Origin: Epiperipatus broadwayi
Taxonomy: Eukaryota; Onychophora; Udeonychophora; Euonychophora; Peripatidae
Length of the DNA: 64,000 nt
Assembly: GCA_028023455.1 (NCBI GenBank)
Contig: JAQFVV010000018.1
Location: forward strand, 8,792,679-8,856,678
Reading direction: 5' to 3'
Positions 10,724 to 23,500 of the stretch are shown piece by piece. The notes below the pieces were generated by a model, which had not been told where the DNA came from, made no database searches, and saw nothing but the letters and a program-made list of their open reading frames with translations. Positions within the stretch are counted from its first letter, which is position 1. Every line of letters starts with the position of its first letter. A program made the translations under genes and the position numbers.

Positions 10724-12861
10724 TGTAACGGTCGGGAAAATAGAGTCTTACCATATCTGCCATACAGGGTGCCACTAGGCCATTTGAACCTAGAAAATTT
10801 ATATAGTAGGCAGATACACACTGTTAAAGACTGTCAACCCTAGTCACTAGCTCAGGGAGTAGCAGAGATAATTTATAATATGAATTTTTAAAAGTTTTAA
10901 TAAAGATTTATATTCTTGAAATATATTGATATTTAAAAAAATAAAATAAGCCACCGCCAGTAATTAACACACAACACATTTATTAATGCACATATAAATA
11001 AAATTGAGGAATAAAATTTCTTTAGATTTTAATATTAATTTTAAAAATTTTAAATTACTACTTTTAAACAGTCCACACAGATGGACATTTTAATAGATTT
11101 TTTTTTAGAATGTTGTGTATAGATAGGTTACATAGATTTCTCACTTAAAAACTTTTTTAAAACAATCATTCAATCTCAGACTAAAAGTTCACAGCCAAAC
11201 CAATGCCTGCTCCAGATATATAGTCGCAACCAATGCAATATGAAGATGCTAGCATAAAACCATGCTGACAGGAATGTGCATCTGACAGCATGATATTATT
11301 TGAAGGATATGATCCTCATCCAGTACAGGAATGTGCATCTGTCTGGTGAAGGAATCATGTGTATAAAATAATTAAAGGGAAGTGCTACATATGGTGGGGA
11401 GCAGTCTATCTGCTGACTTATAATCCCTATCCATAGAGCTAAAAAAGGTCAATTGTGCAGGAAATACATCTGCATCCATTGCAACATAATGACTACAACT
11501 CTGGGTCATGCATTCAGTTGGCATGTTGCCCTGTATGCTAAACATGCTTCACATTACATTGATATAAACACCCATATATCCTTCCACCAGCATTGACCTA
11601 ACTACAAAACAAATAGCCTGAAATAAAAACCCTTTAAAATAAACATAAATGATTAAAATACAAAGTTATTGATGGAATTGCAGAGGGAAATTTACAAGAA
11701 ACCCAATGGCATTCATCATAAGATGCTGCAATGACATCAATAACTTAAAAGATATTTGAATAAATACATTTTTAGATACGTAACATGATACTGAATATCT
11801 ATATATTTTAATCAACATGAAAATAAAAAAATAATTAAACATTAACGAATGTATGCAGTCATCTATACCCAACTTAAATTTAATACATTTAATAATTTAG
11901 TCACTAAATAAAAAAATTAAAAAAATGGAAATGATTAAGTCAGCAAACTCAAAATATTTAAAATTAAACATCAATAACTGATTTTGAAATCTTAAGTCAG
12001 ATTAAAGTTCATTTTAAAAATTAGATTTAGCTTGTCAAATCTTAACAAAAGTTCTTAATTACTTTTTTTTTAAAAAAAAAAAAAAATTTCAGTTCTTTTT
12101 TTTTTTTTTTAATTTTTCCATTTATATCTTACAGTAGAAGAGCTCCCGATTCCTGCTGTCAATTCCCACAAAGTCTTTCTTTGAAGACCGATATGTTGTT
12201 CTGGAGGTGGACTTAGATGCATCAATCCTGGGACTATTTTATTTCAGAATGCATATGATTCGGGTCAGCAACAGTACTATTCATAATTCAACAGTCATTT
12301 CAGTTGAAATAAGTGAGAGAGGACAACAAGTGTGTCTTATCGCCCTTCTCACGAAATCATGCTGGAACTGTTCTTAATTTGGATATTTTTTATAGTAATC
12401 CTCCAGATTCATTGAACATAGTTTCCTGTTCCAATCATTTTCATTATGGTCCGAGCATTGGTTTGCTGCTTCTATTGGACATCTAATTCTTTTTTGTTCT
12501 CTTATCTATATCTTTCATCTGACTTTTTTATATAAGATCCCCAAAGGCTAGTTTGCTTTTCATTTAATTTATAAAACAATCATTTCCATTTACTGAGATT
12601 ACATAGGAATCTTTTAACAAAAATATTTTATCTTTAAATCTTGTACTTTTTTTTTATAAAAAAGTACGTTCAAATACTTTTTTTTAAAAGAAAATAATAC
12701 TTTTAAAGTTTTCATTCCATCTGTGCCATATATTATATACGTTAAACAATTTTTAATTTTCAGTTTTTGAGTTAAGTTTTTTTTTCTTTTTAATCAATTT
12801 TTAATTATAATCTTTTTATTTTAATTTAAAATAATGTAACGGCATATTATATACTGTTACA
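10724..12861. mobile_element. 2,138-bp TG...CA insertion in the LINE (solo LTR or Ginger-like)
   Basis: The insert begins TGTAACGGTCGGG (10,724) and ends ACTGTTACA (12,861), so it has TGTAAC inverted ends. It is flanked by CTAT at 10,720-10,723 and 12,862-12,865. Removing it with one CTAT rejoins the LINE frame exactly at LYMSFI-DIEKAYN, which fixes both edges. No long ORF lies inside. 4-bp TSDs with TGT...ACA ends fit either a solo Gypsy-type LTR or a non-autonomous Ginger DNA transposon; the sequence alone cannot decide. Inside, CAGGAATGTGCATCTG is repeated about 50 bp apart near 11,268 and 11,320, and poly-A/T tracts occur at 12,063-12,115. Confidence 0.75.
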
Positions 12862-13722
12862 CTATAAAACTCATATATAATGATCTACCTGAATTCCTAC
12901 TCATCTCCATAAGTTGTGTAACTACAAACAAACTATCTCCTATATGCCTATCTAACCTAAAACCTCCTTGCATTTCCCCCACTACATTATTCTCTTTCAT
13001 CCATTTTACAACTCTTCCAGCCACCATATATGAAAAAACTTTATATAAAACTGATGTTACCGCTATCAGTCTATAATTATTTAACTTTCTATGATCCTTA
13101 CCCTTTCCTTTAAATAATAATCTTATTCTTGTATTACTCCAACTACCCAGAAAAACTCTCTCTGTGCCATCTTATTAAAACATGATAATGACTTTGCTTT
13201 TGCTCTATGCCCTAAATTTATTACCATCTCTGTTGCCCATCCATCTAAACCTCTCACCTTTCCACTTTTCAATCTCTTCCCTGTCTCATTCAGTTCACTT
13301 TTTGCAAACCTAATATGCCCATTACTAAATGCTTTCATGTTTTCTATCACTAAGTCCCTCACATCTAACATCTTTTCTATATCCATTACATATCTATTTA
13401 AGATTCTCTCTAACTCTTCTCTAGAGCTACACTCTATTCCCTCATCATCTATTAACACTATCTCTCTTTCCCCTACATTTCTCCTTTTAATGTAATTCCA
13501 AAATTTTTTGCTCCCATCTCTTCCACTTTTATTAATATCCTCCAACAATTTACTATTCAACTTCATCCTCTCTTTATAATTATCCATTTTAGCCAACTTC
13601 TTCTTTTCTAAGCACTTTCCCCATTTAGCATTAATATCATTTTCACTTTCTTTGTTCTTAATAGCACACTTATATTCTCTGCATGCTTCTTTCCTCTCTT
13701 TTACACTTTTACTGACTCTCAT
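12862..13722 (-). pseudogene. LINE ORF2 middle: linker and RT fingers
   Basis: The frame at 13,123-13,722 is a lysine-rich linker (about residues 1-120), then ELNETGKRLKSGKVRGLDGW (RT block 0/1). In a shifted frame it continues LLFKGKGKDHRKLNNYRLIA, then SYMVAGRVVKWM and GEMQGGFRLDRHIGD. These are the classic LINE RT blocks 1-3, K-x-G...NYRPI...L...R...QxGF. It stops at the TGTAAC insertion at 12,861. Frameshift near 13,125. Confidence 0.82.
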
Positions 13723-14780
13723 TTTTTATTACTTTTATTCTTCTGCATATTCTCAACTAAAACCCTATTAGCCACTTTTTCTATTTCACCACACCAATCT
13801 TTATACTCATCTCCAACCAACTGTTCCATGGCTTCTTCAACTTTTGTTTTATACTCTTCCAACTTATTCTTATCATTCACTCTCCATCTACATCTTTCAC
13901 TATTGTTTCTACCTTTATTTCTATCCTCCATCATATTACTAATCATTTCTATTTCAATAAAGTTATGATCACTATTACATACTCTCTCTTCATTATCAAA
14001 CATCTTAATTTTCTGTATTTTATTCATTCTCTCTTTCTCTACCAATACATAATATATTGTGTGAATATATTATTTCTAGATCAAGTGTATTGTCCCTCAT
14101 AAATATTTGATAAATTCCCAATGCTCAAATTTACTCTTTGAAAAAATTCCTTCAAAAACTGACCATTCTTATTATCTACATCATCAATTTCTTCAATATG
14201 TCCATTCATATCCTCTATAACCATTATTCTCTTCCTCTTTTCTTTAAAACTCTGTATATCCTTAACTAGGCATTAATATATACTACTGTTCCACTCCATT
14301 ACAGTTTGACTATCTCCAGTGGCTATATACACTACAGCCAGCATCCATTCTTGTTTACCCAACCTTATTTCAAACCACAAATGCTCTTGACATTTAACAA
14401 TATTTAAATATTTTTTTGATATAACACCTATACCATCACCCCTTTTTTTCTTTTTCTTTTCTATTTATACCCTGCCATACCACCTCTTCCAAAATAGGTT
14501 TTTCTTCTTCTCTTAGATAAGTTTCCACTACTGCTAATACCTCAATCTCTTCATTTTCAATTGCTCTATTTAATTCCAACCACTTTTCTGGTCTCCTACC
14601 ATCTTGCATTTTCAAAAACCCAATTTTAACAATTTCTTCTTTCCTAACTACTCTTTTATAAATTCTTTTGATTCTTTCTTCTTCATTACATTTATAACAA
14701 ACTTTCTTACCATTAATCTTACAGATCCATTCCCTCTCCACATCTACACTTATATCTAAAACAACCATCTTTTTTTTTTG
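13719..14780 (-). pseudogene. LINE ORF2 N-terminus: APE-type endonuclease
   Basis: In order on the minus strand: RPEKWLELNRAIENEE, AVVETYL (the E-T block), WFEIRLGKQEWMLAVVYIA, EDMNGH (14,215-14,190; the usual GDFN/DxN-H block with E for D), and SDHNFIEIEM near 13,970 (the SDH block). These are the diagnostic apurinic/apyrimidinic endonuclease motifs that nick the target in LINE retrotransposition. The region is split over three frames with stops around 14,275 and 14,050, so it is non-functional. The start ATG near 14,768 is likely but not certain. Confidence 0.82.
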
Positions 14781-14869
14781 CTTATTTCTTATATCCCATC
14801 CATTCTTCTTTTTTTTTTGATAATATTATTATTTAAAAGCCCACCCCCCTTTAAAAGTTTTCCAAATTA

Positions 14870-15790
14870 TATTCTTTAAATATCAGACTCCCTAAAACTT
14901 CACTTTCTTGTTTCCTAAGTGCAATTCATCTTTACTATATAACTCCCTCTTTCCAATAAACCAATCCCATACATCCACAAACACAACATTATTTCTCTCA
15001 CACATTTTTTTAATCTCTCATTTATAGAACATGCCCTATCTAACAACTGCCTCATGTCAAATGTCAAATCTTGATAATACTCCAACTACCCCTACTCTTC
15101 CTTTAATCTCCCTCAAATTTCTAATCAATTCTACATACTAATTTATTACTCTCTCTGATAGCTCTAACAAATTATTAGTCCCTACCATAACATATATATC
15201 TCTACTACCTTGCTTTCTTACTTTATCTGTCACATCCCTAATTCTAGCTCCAGAAAAACATACTCTTACATACCTGCTTCTATTTTCCCTTGCAATTATA
15301 TCCCCACATTCTCTTATTAGGGAAAATCCTATCAATACTGTCTCATAGTCTACTTTCTCTACTCCATCTGTAACATTTTCTACCATCTTCTGAACCTCCT
15401 TATTTATTTTTTCCTTATCATTTCTACTCAATAATTCCTTTGCCTCCTCACACTTCATCTCTAACAATTTTAATTTTACTTCTACATCCTTCACTTCTGC
15501 CTCTATCTTACTTATTCTCTGGCTAACCCTCTCCATTGCATTACTATTTTCTCCACCTATATTTCCTGACACTCCACTAAAACCATACTCTGTCCTATCT
15601 TCCTTAACTACATTTTTCTCCCTCTCCACTTTTTCACCTCTTTAATCACATTTACACACTGACTACATAACCAGTAACCTGTTACATCCTTCCTATTCTT
15701 ATTCAAACATTTCAAGTGATACACCTCATCACACACTGTACACTCTACCAGTGCTCGCCTAATTTCTTTCTGTCGATTTTATATACATTG
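14870..15790 (-). pseudogene. LINE ORF1: PHD-like finger, coiled coil, SGNH-esterase-like domain
   Basis: From 15,790 downward: CTVCDEVYHLKC...GYWLCSQC, a Cys4-His-Cys-type PHD-like finger. Next is a Glu/Lys-rich heptad-like segment RISKIEAEVKDVEVKLKLLE (15,520-15,450). Then LIGFSLIRECG (block I, GDS changed to GFS but Ser kept), FSGARIRDV (block II), MVGTNNL (block III) and, after stops, KDELHLRKQ near 14,920 (block V with D-x-x-H). PHD plus SGNH esterase in ORF1 is known from CR1-like LINEs; the ORF1 protein is thought to bind RNA and aid assembly. The open part covers 15,138-15,629; the rest is frameshifted. Confidence 0.78.
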
Positions 15791-15899
15791 TGCAATACAA
15801 ATGCAATCCATTCTTATTTTTCACATCACCTAATCTATATTTGACTTTATAATACCTCTCCTATTCTTCAAACACCCTTACATGGAAAAATAAAAATAA

Positions 15900-16062
15900 A
15901 AAATGTTACTTTTTCCCAAACCTGATCAAACTATAATCATGAGTTTTCTGTTGTTAGGCCTCCCAAACATTGTCTGTTTTCTCAAAATAAATGTCTAGGT
16001 TAATAGTAGCCTAGTGGCACCCTCAATGATCAAAAAAAGATCAAAGTGACTGGTACAATATA
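15900..16062. repeat. terminal fragment related to the 10,724 insertion, opposite orientation
   Basis: Read on the minus strand from about 16,062 it starts TGTACCAGTCAC. It then has GGGTGCCACTAGGC (15 bases shared exactly with 10,766-10,780) followed by ACCTAGA, in the same order and similar spacing as the left end of the 10,724-12,861 insertion. It is thus probably the end of a diverged second copy, lying just outside the LINE 5' end. The inner limit is unclear. Confidence 0.5.
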
Positions 16063-17140
16063 TATATATATATAAATTTAGAAAATAACATATGTAATCA
16101 TTGCAAAATACTTCCAGAGGGCCTTAATATATAAAAGAAAAGAAAATTTTTAAAAATAGTCAATTACAAAATTTTGACAAAAAAAAGGAGTTTAAAAATA
16201 AAAGGAAATGAAAAGTATGAAATTTTATATAAAATTATATGATAAATAAAATAATATATATAAAAAATTATAATAAAATAGTTAAAATGCTAAAAATAAA
16301 TTAATTTTTTTTTCTATATACAAATATAATTTATATAACAAATAACAAATAACAAATTAATTTATTAATACATATAGTAATAAATTGTTAAAAATTATAG
16401 ACACATAAAGTATATAAAGATTTAGATTTTAAAAAAATAAAGTTAATATTTATAAGTTGTTAAAAAATTATATATATATATATGAATATTTAAAGGATTT
16501 ATTAAAATATTATGTATAATATATTATTCAGATATCTAGAATATTATATGATGAATTACATATTTAATTGTGTAGTTATATATTAAAACGTATTAATTAT
16601 GTGATCATATATGTTTAAATATTATAGCTGTGATGAATACTGCTGATAGTCAAAACTATAATAAAATATTATCAAAAAATAAATATATATTACTGCATTG
16701 TAATAAGTGAATAAAGAAAAGTGTATTAAGTGCTATTACATGCAGATGTACAATAAAGAAAAAAATGTATAATATTTTCATTTAGCTAAATATCTCATAA
16801 TTAGGTCTATCTGGTAAAAGTATTATAGTATTGGGTGCTGAACTCAGGAAATCAATAAAATCTACAGACGATGAACAATAGTATTATCTTCAGATAAGGA
16901 TTAACTATGAATAACCAATAAACAATGCTTGTCTAAGGGTATTACAGAATGCCTCTTACATTAAATTGTTGGCTCATAAAGATCAGATCATTATCACGAT
17001 CAGATATCTGCCCAAAAGCAGATTCATATAGTAAACAAATCATATTCTTTAAGTCTTTGTTGATTTTAAGATCATCTTAACTTATAAAGAAAGTACTGGT
17101 CCAATACATATATTATTTATCTGTCGGTGATGTCCTTCAT
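16063..17140. other. extremely AT-rich non-coding stretch
   Basis: TA and A/T homopolymer tracts, many stops, no recognisable gene or element. Confidence 0.5.
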
Positions 17141-17757
17141 TTCTTAATTTTCTCAAAATAAACAACTTATTATTTACTCTTTTTAACATTATATTTATAT
17201 TTTCTCTTTCCAACTTATTTTTTTAATGCTTTTCTAAATCCATATATTTAAAGCTTGATTTTTTTCTCCTCATCTTTCTTAATTGTCATGTATTTTGCTC
17301 CATAAAAAGCAATATTGTAAATAAGCATTAAAGAACATCTTTTAGTTTTAGTTTCAATGACCCACAAAATAATCTTTACTTTTATTAAAAGCTTATTTGC
17401 CATTGTAATTTTTGCTATAATCTTTTTACACTGCTTCCATAATCAGGTGTCCAATTTTCCACAATATAGTTCTATAACTTCCTGTCAAATGCTTAGTCTT
17501 AATCTGTTTTTTTTTTTAATCTATTTTCATTTATTTAATTTTTAACAGACTTGATATATGTGCTTATACCAATTGACAGAAAAGTTTATTAGTTCTATTA
17601 ATGTGTATAAATGCACTTATTACATATTATGTCTGTTACATTTTATATATAAACAAAGGCAAAACTCTCCATACAGTAGTGCCACCCTGTACCAACCAGA
17701 GTAATCAATGGATGCCAGAAGGCTTGTGCATAAAATCCCTATCTATTTCCTACTCAT

Positions 17758-17812
17758 CCAATATCCCCAGACTAGTTTCTGGCTTGTGGCCATCATCAGT
17801 GAGGAGCCTTGG
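17758..17812 (-). ncRNA. hammerhead ribozyme, left arm
   Basis: Minus strand: stem I CCTCA pairs with TGGGG, extended by CCAA/TTGG across a small internal loop. The core is CTGATGA, then stem II TGGC-CACAA-GCCA, then GAAA, then CTAG with the cleavage trinucleotide GTC. All conserved core bases are present. Stem III is a minimal self-complementary CTAG, so a single RNA would have only about one stem-III pair; activity may need a dimer. Confidence 0.85.
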
Positions 17813-18084
17813 ATCTGAGAGCACTGCACCTAGATCTTAAGATCTAATGCAACCCTCCAGCAGCCATCTTTTAACTCTACTTTACTACAAAACTATGAGA
17901 ATGAAATTGAAAACACAAAAATATTTTCAATCTAAACATATGTCTATATAAGCTATTGAGTTTAGATTGAAAATATTTTTGTGTTTTCAATTTCATTCTC
18001 ATAGTTTTGTAGTAAAGTAGAATTAAAAGGTGGCTGCTGGATGGTTGCATTAGATCCTAAGATCTAGGTGCAGTGCTCTCAGAT

Positions 18085-18139
18085 CCAAGGTTCCTCACTG
18101 ATGATGGCCACAAGCCAGAAACTAGTCTGGGGATATTGG
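18085..18139 (+). ncRNA. hammerhead ribozyme, right arm
   Basis: Same sequence and fold as the left-arm motif, on the plus strand: CTGATGA at 18,098-18,104, stem II 18,105-18,117, GAAA 18,118-18,121, GTC 18,125-18,127 with predicted cleavage after C18127. Stem I is CCTCA (18,093-18,097) with TGGGG (18,128-18,132), plus CCAA with TTGG. Core complete. Confidence 0.87.
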
Positions 18140-20087
18140 ATGAGTAGGCAATAGGGGATTTTATGCAAAAGCCTTCTGGCATCCATTGATTACTCTGGTT
18201 GACACAGGGTGGCACTACTTATGGAGAGTTTTGCCTTTGTTTACAACAATTATGTGCTAGTATGAGATGGTGATCATGTGACATTTTATATATGAGAAGT
18301 ATAAACTGTTATCTCTTGATTTAATGTTTATTAGCATTACTTTCATTCCAAATTTTCACAAATTGTGTAATTCCTGCATATTTTGTTAAGCTCATCTTCA
18401 CTATCTACAAGCACTATCATATCAGTACTAAATCTTCTTAACTACAATGTTAATTCTATCTTCATCAAAACAATATTCATTCAATAACTTATCTAAATAT
18501 ATATTTAATAAAACAGAAGATAGATAGGTCTCTGCTTATTTAATACGACAAAAAATAGACATTATATTTTTCTCTATATTTATTTGTTACTATGAAGATT
18601 CTTAAGTACACAATATAGATTCTAATTCAAATACAAATTTCTCACCTTTTTTTTTTGTTTGTTTATAACTGTCTTTTTCAATTTACCTAACAAAATAACT
18701 CAATTTTCTTCACAAAATATATTTCCAAAATTAATAATACAAGTATTAATCAATTTTCTCTGATGTATATCTTATTCCTCCAATTGCATTTCTTCACCCA
18801 CTGTTTTTTCTAAATTCAAAAAGTTATTTTTTTAGGAAACATGCTAATCGATTTGAAATACATCTATGTAAGTTTCAAAATAATATTTTAGCATCCTGGG
18901 AGATCTGAACCAATTAAAAGATTCAACTAATTGTTCTATAATTTTCATATATGACTGAAAATTCATTTGGTAACTTTTTTGAGCCACAAATTATATTACA
19001 AATATTGATTAATTCTTTTAAACTTTTTGCCCTCACAGCTTTTATTCATTCAATTAAAATCTAGTCAATTCCCTGCATATTATCAGTTTATATTACAGCT
19101 GATGATTTTTATTTTTTAATTTTTCACTATTGCACAACCTATTTTAATCTTACTTACATGACTTTCTTTTCAATTAAAGTAGAACAAAGGCTTATAATAG
19201 CTATCATATAAATCACTAACATATTTTTCTGTTCTTTCAACTTAATTTTTATTATTATTAATATTATGCCATTTTCATCTCCAATGAATATTTCAATCCT
19301 TCTGAAAAATGATTTTTTTCTAATCAAATGGTTAAATTGTAGATAAACTAAATAAAATCTAACTTTTTTTTTTTTTGTAGTTTTTATATTTTCCTATCTA
19401 TTCTCTCCTGTATTATTTGTTTCATATCCAATTTATTGTTAAGCTTTATATATATTATTCATTTTATGAAATTACTATTTTTATATTTTTTTCTTCACTA
19501 TGTTTATTCATCATATCATTGCTAATTTAAGTTTTTTAGGGCTCCATTCATTTACAATTCACTGTTTCTATTGCAGAAACTTTTACATTTTTCTTGAATA
19601 ATTTTTTATCTTTACTTGAAACTAATTTATCAATTAAACTACTTCTTTTTTATTATCTAATGACTCTAAATTTTTTTTTCTAACATTCTTTTGGCATTAA
19701 ATAAACAATTAGACATTATTCCTTTAAAAATTAATATAATTTCTAGCATTACTAAATTGTACTCCAAATCAATATCAATTCCAATGTATACATAATGTCT
19801 CCCTGAACAAAAGTAATATTGTCTTAGCATCTTTTTAAAGTTAATAAGTTTGCTTTTCTTCAAGTATTATAATTAACATTCATATGTATTAAAAGTTATT
19901 AAAATTTTATGCAGCATAATTCAGATTCCATAGAGTTTTGTTACCTCTCTCATCAGTATTAAAGACTGCCTCATAACTATTTGTTTTATAGTTATGCATT
20001 TATGTGACAAACTCAGATTAACCTGAGGTTGATTATTTGAAAGAAGTTTAAACAACCATAATACAAGTATAATAGCATTTAAACAAA

Positions 20088-20589
<502 letters not shown>

Positions 20590-20599
20590 TGACTATCAT

Positions 20600-23500
20600 C
20601 GGGATTGTTTGTAAATTTCTTGTTATTGACAGTTGCAAAAACTCCATCTAATTTTGCATTTATAATTAAATTTTTAAAAGAATATTAACAGATTGAGCCA
20701 ATTAAACTATTTCTAATTGCACAAAAGTACGTTTATTCCTTCATTCATTAATTTATTTTTAACTGAGGTTCTAACTTTAGGAGTAACTTTATTTAATTAT
20801 TGTGATTATGCCTATGTTTTTTTTTATTAAGCTTCTGTTACTCTTCTATTGCTCAAAATATTCAGAATGTATGCCTTAGATATTATTTTGGTTTCTTAAA
20901 TTCTCTTCAGTATCTTTTTTTTTACAATAAATACAAAGTTCCAAGCTAATGTGACCAGATATTTTCATGATCATTATTTTAGTTCAAAACAAGATTTGGA
21001 TCTAGAATGTTTTAAAAAAGTATTTTTATTATTTTTACTTTCAATGAGCTAAATTTTACAATCTTTATTTACAAAAGACTTCATTTTTAAAATGGAGTAA
21101 AATATTTTCTACTGGTGAATTTGTATTAAAAAGATTTAATGTGTTGGGGGGGGGGGGTTTACAAAAAAAAGTTCATATGTATATTTATGTAATTGATTTT
21201 GCATTGAATGTTTTGTTTTTTGAATGCTTTACTATTTTTATTTCCTGTTTTATTAATATTTTATCAATTCATATTGTTATTTATATGTTTATGATTTAGT
21301 TAAAAAATCAGCAATTGTTAAATGACAGTCATTGCTGCTGCATTCAAAGAATAACTAGCTACGTTTTCTTTTATTATTAAAAAGACGGTAATAATCATAA
21401 CAATAAATAAAAAATTACTTGGATGCAAACTTTTTTAACACAACAACCTTTTTATTTGATCGACACTATGATCAGTTTTTTCAAAGGCTAGTAATTTTAA
21501 ACACCAAATTAACCGGTTAAATTATTTTTCATGTGATCAAGCCGTAGAATGTCAAAAAAAAAAAAAGGGGGGGGGAGCACAAAATATTTAGTAACATTTG
21601 TGGCTAACTAGAAAGTTGGAAGAAAAGTTTCTTAGTAGAGTAAAAAGTTCATTACTTAATGAATAATTATTTATACACATTATAATGTATTTTAGTTTTA
21701 ATTTGGCCTCTACTTTATTCATCAATCTATAAAAAAAAAAAATTGTATTTATCATAATGTATTTTAAACATGTGTATGTTCATGTGCATCTGAATAACGT
21801 ATATATGTTGGAATGTTTCTTGATGCTATATAGTCATAAGTTTGATGGTATTTTTTCATTATTAAGACCATTGGGATTCTAATTCTATTTTTGATATTTT
21901 GTAATGATTATAACCAATCAAATGCTTTTTCAATTCTTAATGTTGATACTACATGACTATATTATTTTCTGCATATTATATTGATTTCCAGTGTTTTCAG
22001 TAGCTATTATTTTGACTACTATAGCCAACTGTCATTACATTTGATGCTCATAAATATCAATAGGACTAGGAATCAACCAACTGCATATTTCTATTGCCTT
22101 GAATCACTGATAAAGGTGTTTGGAGTGGAGGGAGTGATATTTCTCAACATTTTCCATTGTTGAATAGATGCTACAGCAAAAGTATATTTTTAATGTATTG
22201 CTCTTTAACAAGTAACTCTTGTAGTGGAGAAATGGTAAATTCCATTAACTAAAAGTTTATAAATCAATTTCCAATTTTAGAAGTAAAAAAAACTATGGTT
22301 TAATAAAGTGATTTGAAATGTTATAACAATTTCATTACTTTATGTTTAAATGTCACATAAACTTCTAAATAGCAGGCCATAGAAATAATTATTTGTGTTG
22401 GAGAATTGTTTAAGTAGAATAGTGAGATATATCAAACATCTGTTATATAGTCAACTAAATGTTAAAAGTATCCAACTCAATAACATTTCGCATTAATAAT
22501 TATTTTATTTTATAATAAGCTGAAGATGATATAAATATATAAAAGGCATGATTGTGAGTTTAACCTTTCAAATATTTATCTAAAAAAAATAATTTAATTC
22601 GATTACATTTCTATTCTATAAAATAATCTATTTTATTATACATACATACATGTCCTCTATTCGATTAACTGAAATTATTTTGAACTATTTTTCTAAAAAA
22701 AAATTCCAAGCTTGCAGGGCATATTCAAAAATTCTCAGAAACGATTACCATGCTCCAATTAGATTTTAATCCCGTGTCGAGAGAAAAGAAGATAAATACA
22801 TTAATTACTACATCACAAAATCTTTCGCTGATGTGTGTGTATATATACATATTGCGCGATGTTTTAACATGTATTGTATGAGCTAGATCGAAAAGTTTGA
22901 TTAACAAAAAAATGTTATTTAGAAATTTAACCAATGTATATTACACGCATGCATATAAATATAGCTCTTTTTCTTATTTATAGATTTATTAAAATTATTA
23001 GAATATAAACTTTTTTTATAAGTAGTTTTTAGGGCAAGCCACAAATTAGTACCCAATGGCTTAATTAAAGAAAATCAGCGAATATAAATTTGAAAAATTG
23101 ATTTGTTCACAATTATATATATATATATATAGTTGTTTCTCTTAATTAGATAAGATTTGTTTGTTTGTATTTCAGATTTAAACATTAATCCATTTATTTA
23201 AAATTGCTAAAAGTTTTATAATTAATGTCAGAGACGTGTCAGTAGTACCCAATGCCTACATGCAAAATTTTGGTTGGCGCCCCTATACCCATCCCCAAAT
23301 AAAAAATCACTTTATAAAAATGTATCAGTGAATGAAAGTGAAATACGAAATACATTAATTATAAGTTTATTGAATAAAAAGAAGAAATTATTTTTTTAAA
23401 ATGTATATAAAAAATAATAAACATATAAGAAGATTATGAAAATAAAAGCAAAAAAATAATTTGGAAGAAAATAATTTACAATACAGATAAACTTAGTTTT

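Larger units (their letters stand above)
9120..15790 (-). mobile_element. near-full-length CR1/Jockey-type LINE, interrupted
   Basis: Minus-strand element read from about 15,790 down to about 9,120, with 10,724-12,861 being a later insertion. Order: ORF1 with a PHD-like finger, coiled coil and SGNH-esterase-like domain; ORF2 with an APE-type endonuclease, a reverse transcriptase and a C-terminal Cys/His motif. Without the insertion it is about 4.5 kb, the usual size for this group. Several frameshifts and stops show it is inactive. The exact 5' and 3' ends are uncertain. A second, 5'-truncated copy of its 3' end is at 6,050-6,376. Confidence 0.85.
17651..18280. mobile_element. 630-bp palindromic hammerhead element, 13-bp TSD
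   Basis: Perfect 13-bp duplication ACATTTTATATAT at 17,638-17,650 and 18,281-18,293. Inside are two nearly identical inverted arms, about 17,651-17,937 and 17,960-18,246, around a 22-bp spacer, followed on the right by a 34-bp tail ending GGTGATCATGTG. Each arm carries a complete hammerhead (separate entries). No coding capacity; the two overlapping short frames are chance. It is related to the single-unit element at 27,241-27,703 and the mini-element at 3,110-3,241. It looks like a unit joined to an inverted copy of its own 3' part, the same arrangement seen in PLE-C. Confidence 0.9.
17150..19700 (-). pseudogene. decayed LINE (RTE/CR1-like), split by the HHR palindrome
   Basis: On the minus strand: near 19,060-18,920 is IKAVRAKSLKELI...KLPNEF...ENYRTIS, matching the LINE block GIDxIPxE...LPxEW...NYRxIS. 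Near 18,430-18,370 is STDMIVLVDSEDELNKIC, a degenerate YADD block. After the inserted element, near 17,320-17,160, is IAFYGAKYMTIKKDEEKK followed by a K/R-rich end, matching the C-terminal GAETWT...EKKIEAFE block. The two halves are colinear across 17,638-18,293, showing that the palindromic element landed in an existing LINE. No intact frame remains. Confidence 0.6.

Noticed and set aside
10766-18230. Similarity between ACAGGGTGCCACTAG of the 2.1-kb insertion and ACAGGGTGGCACTA of the HHR element
   Set aside because: Short, with mismatches and no flanking similarity; treated as coincidence.
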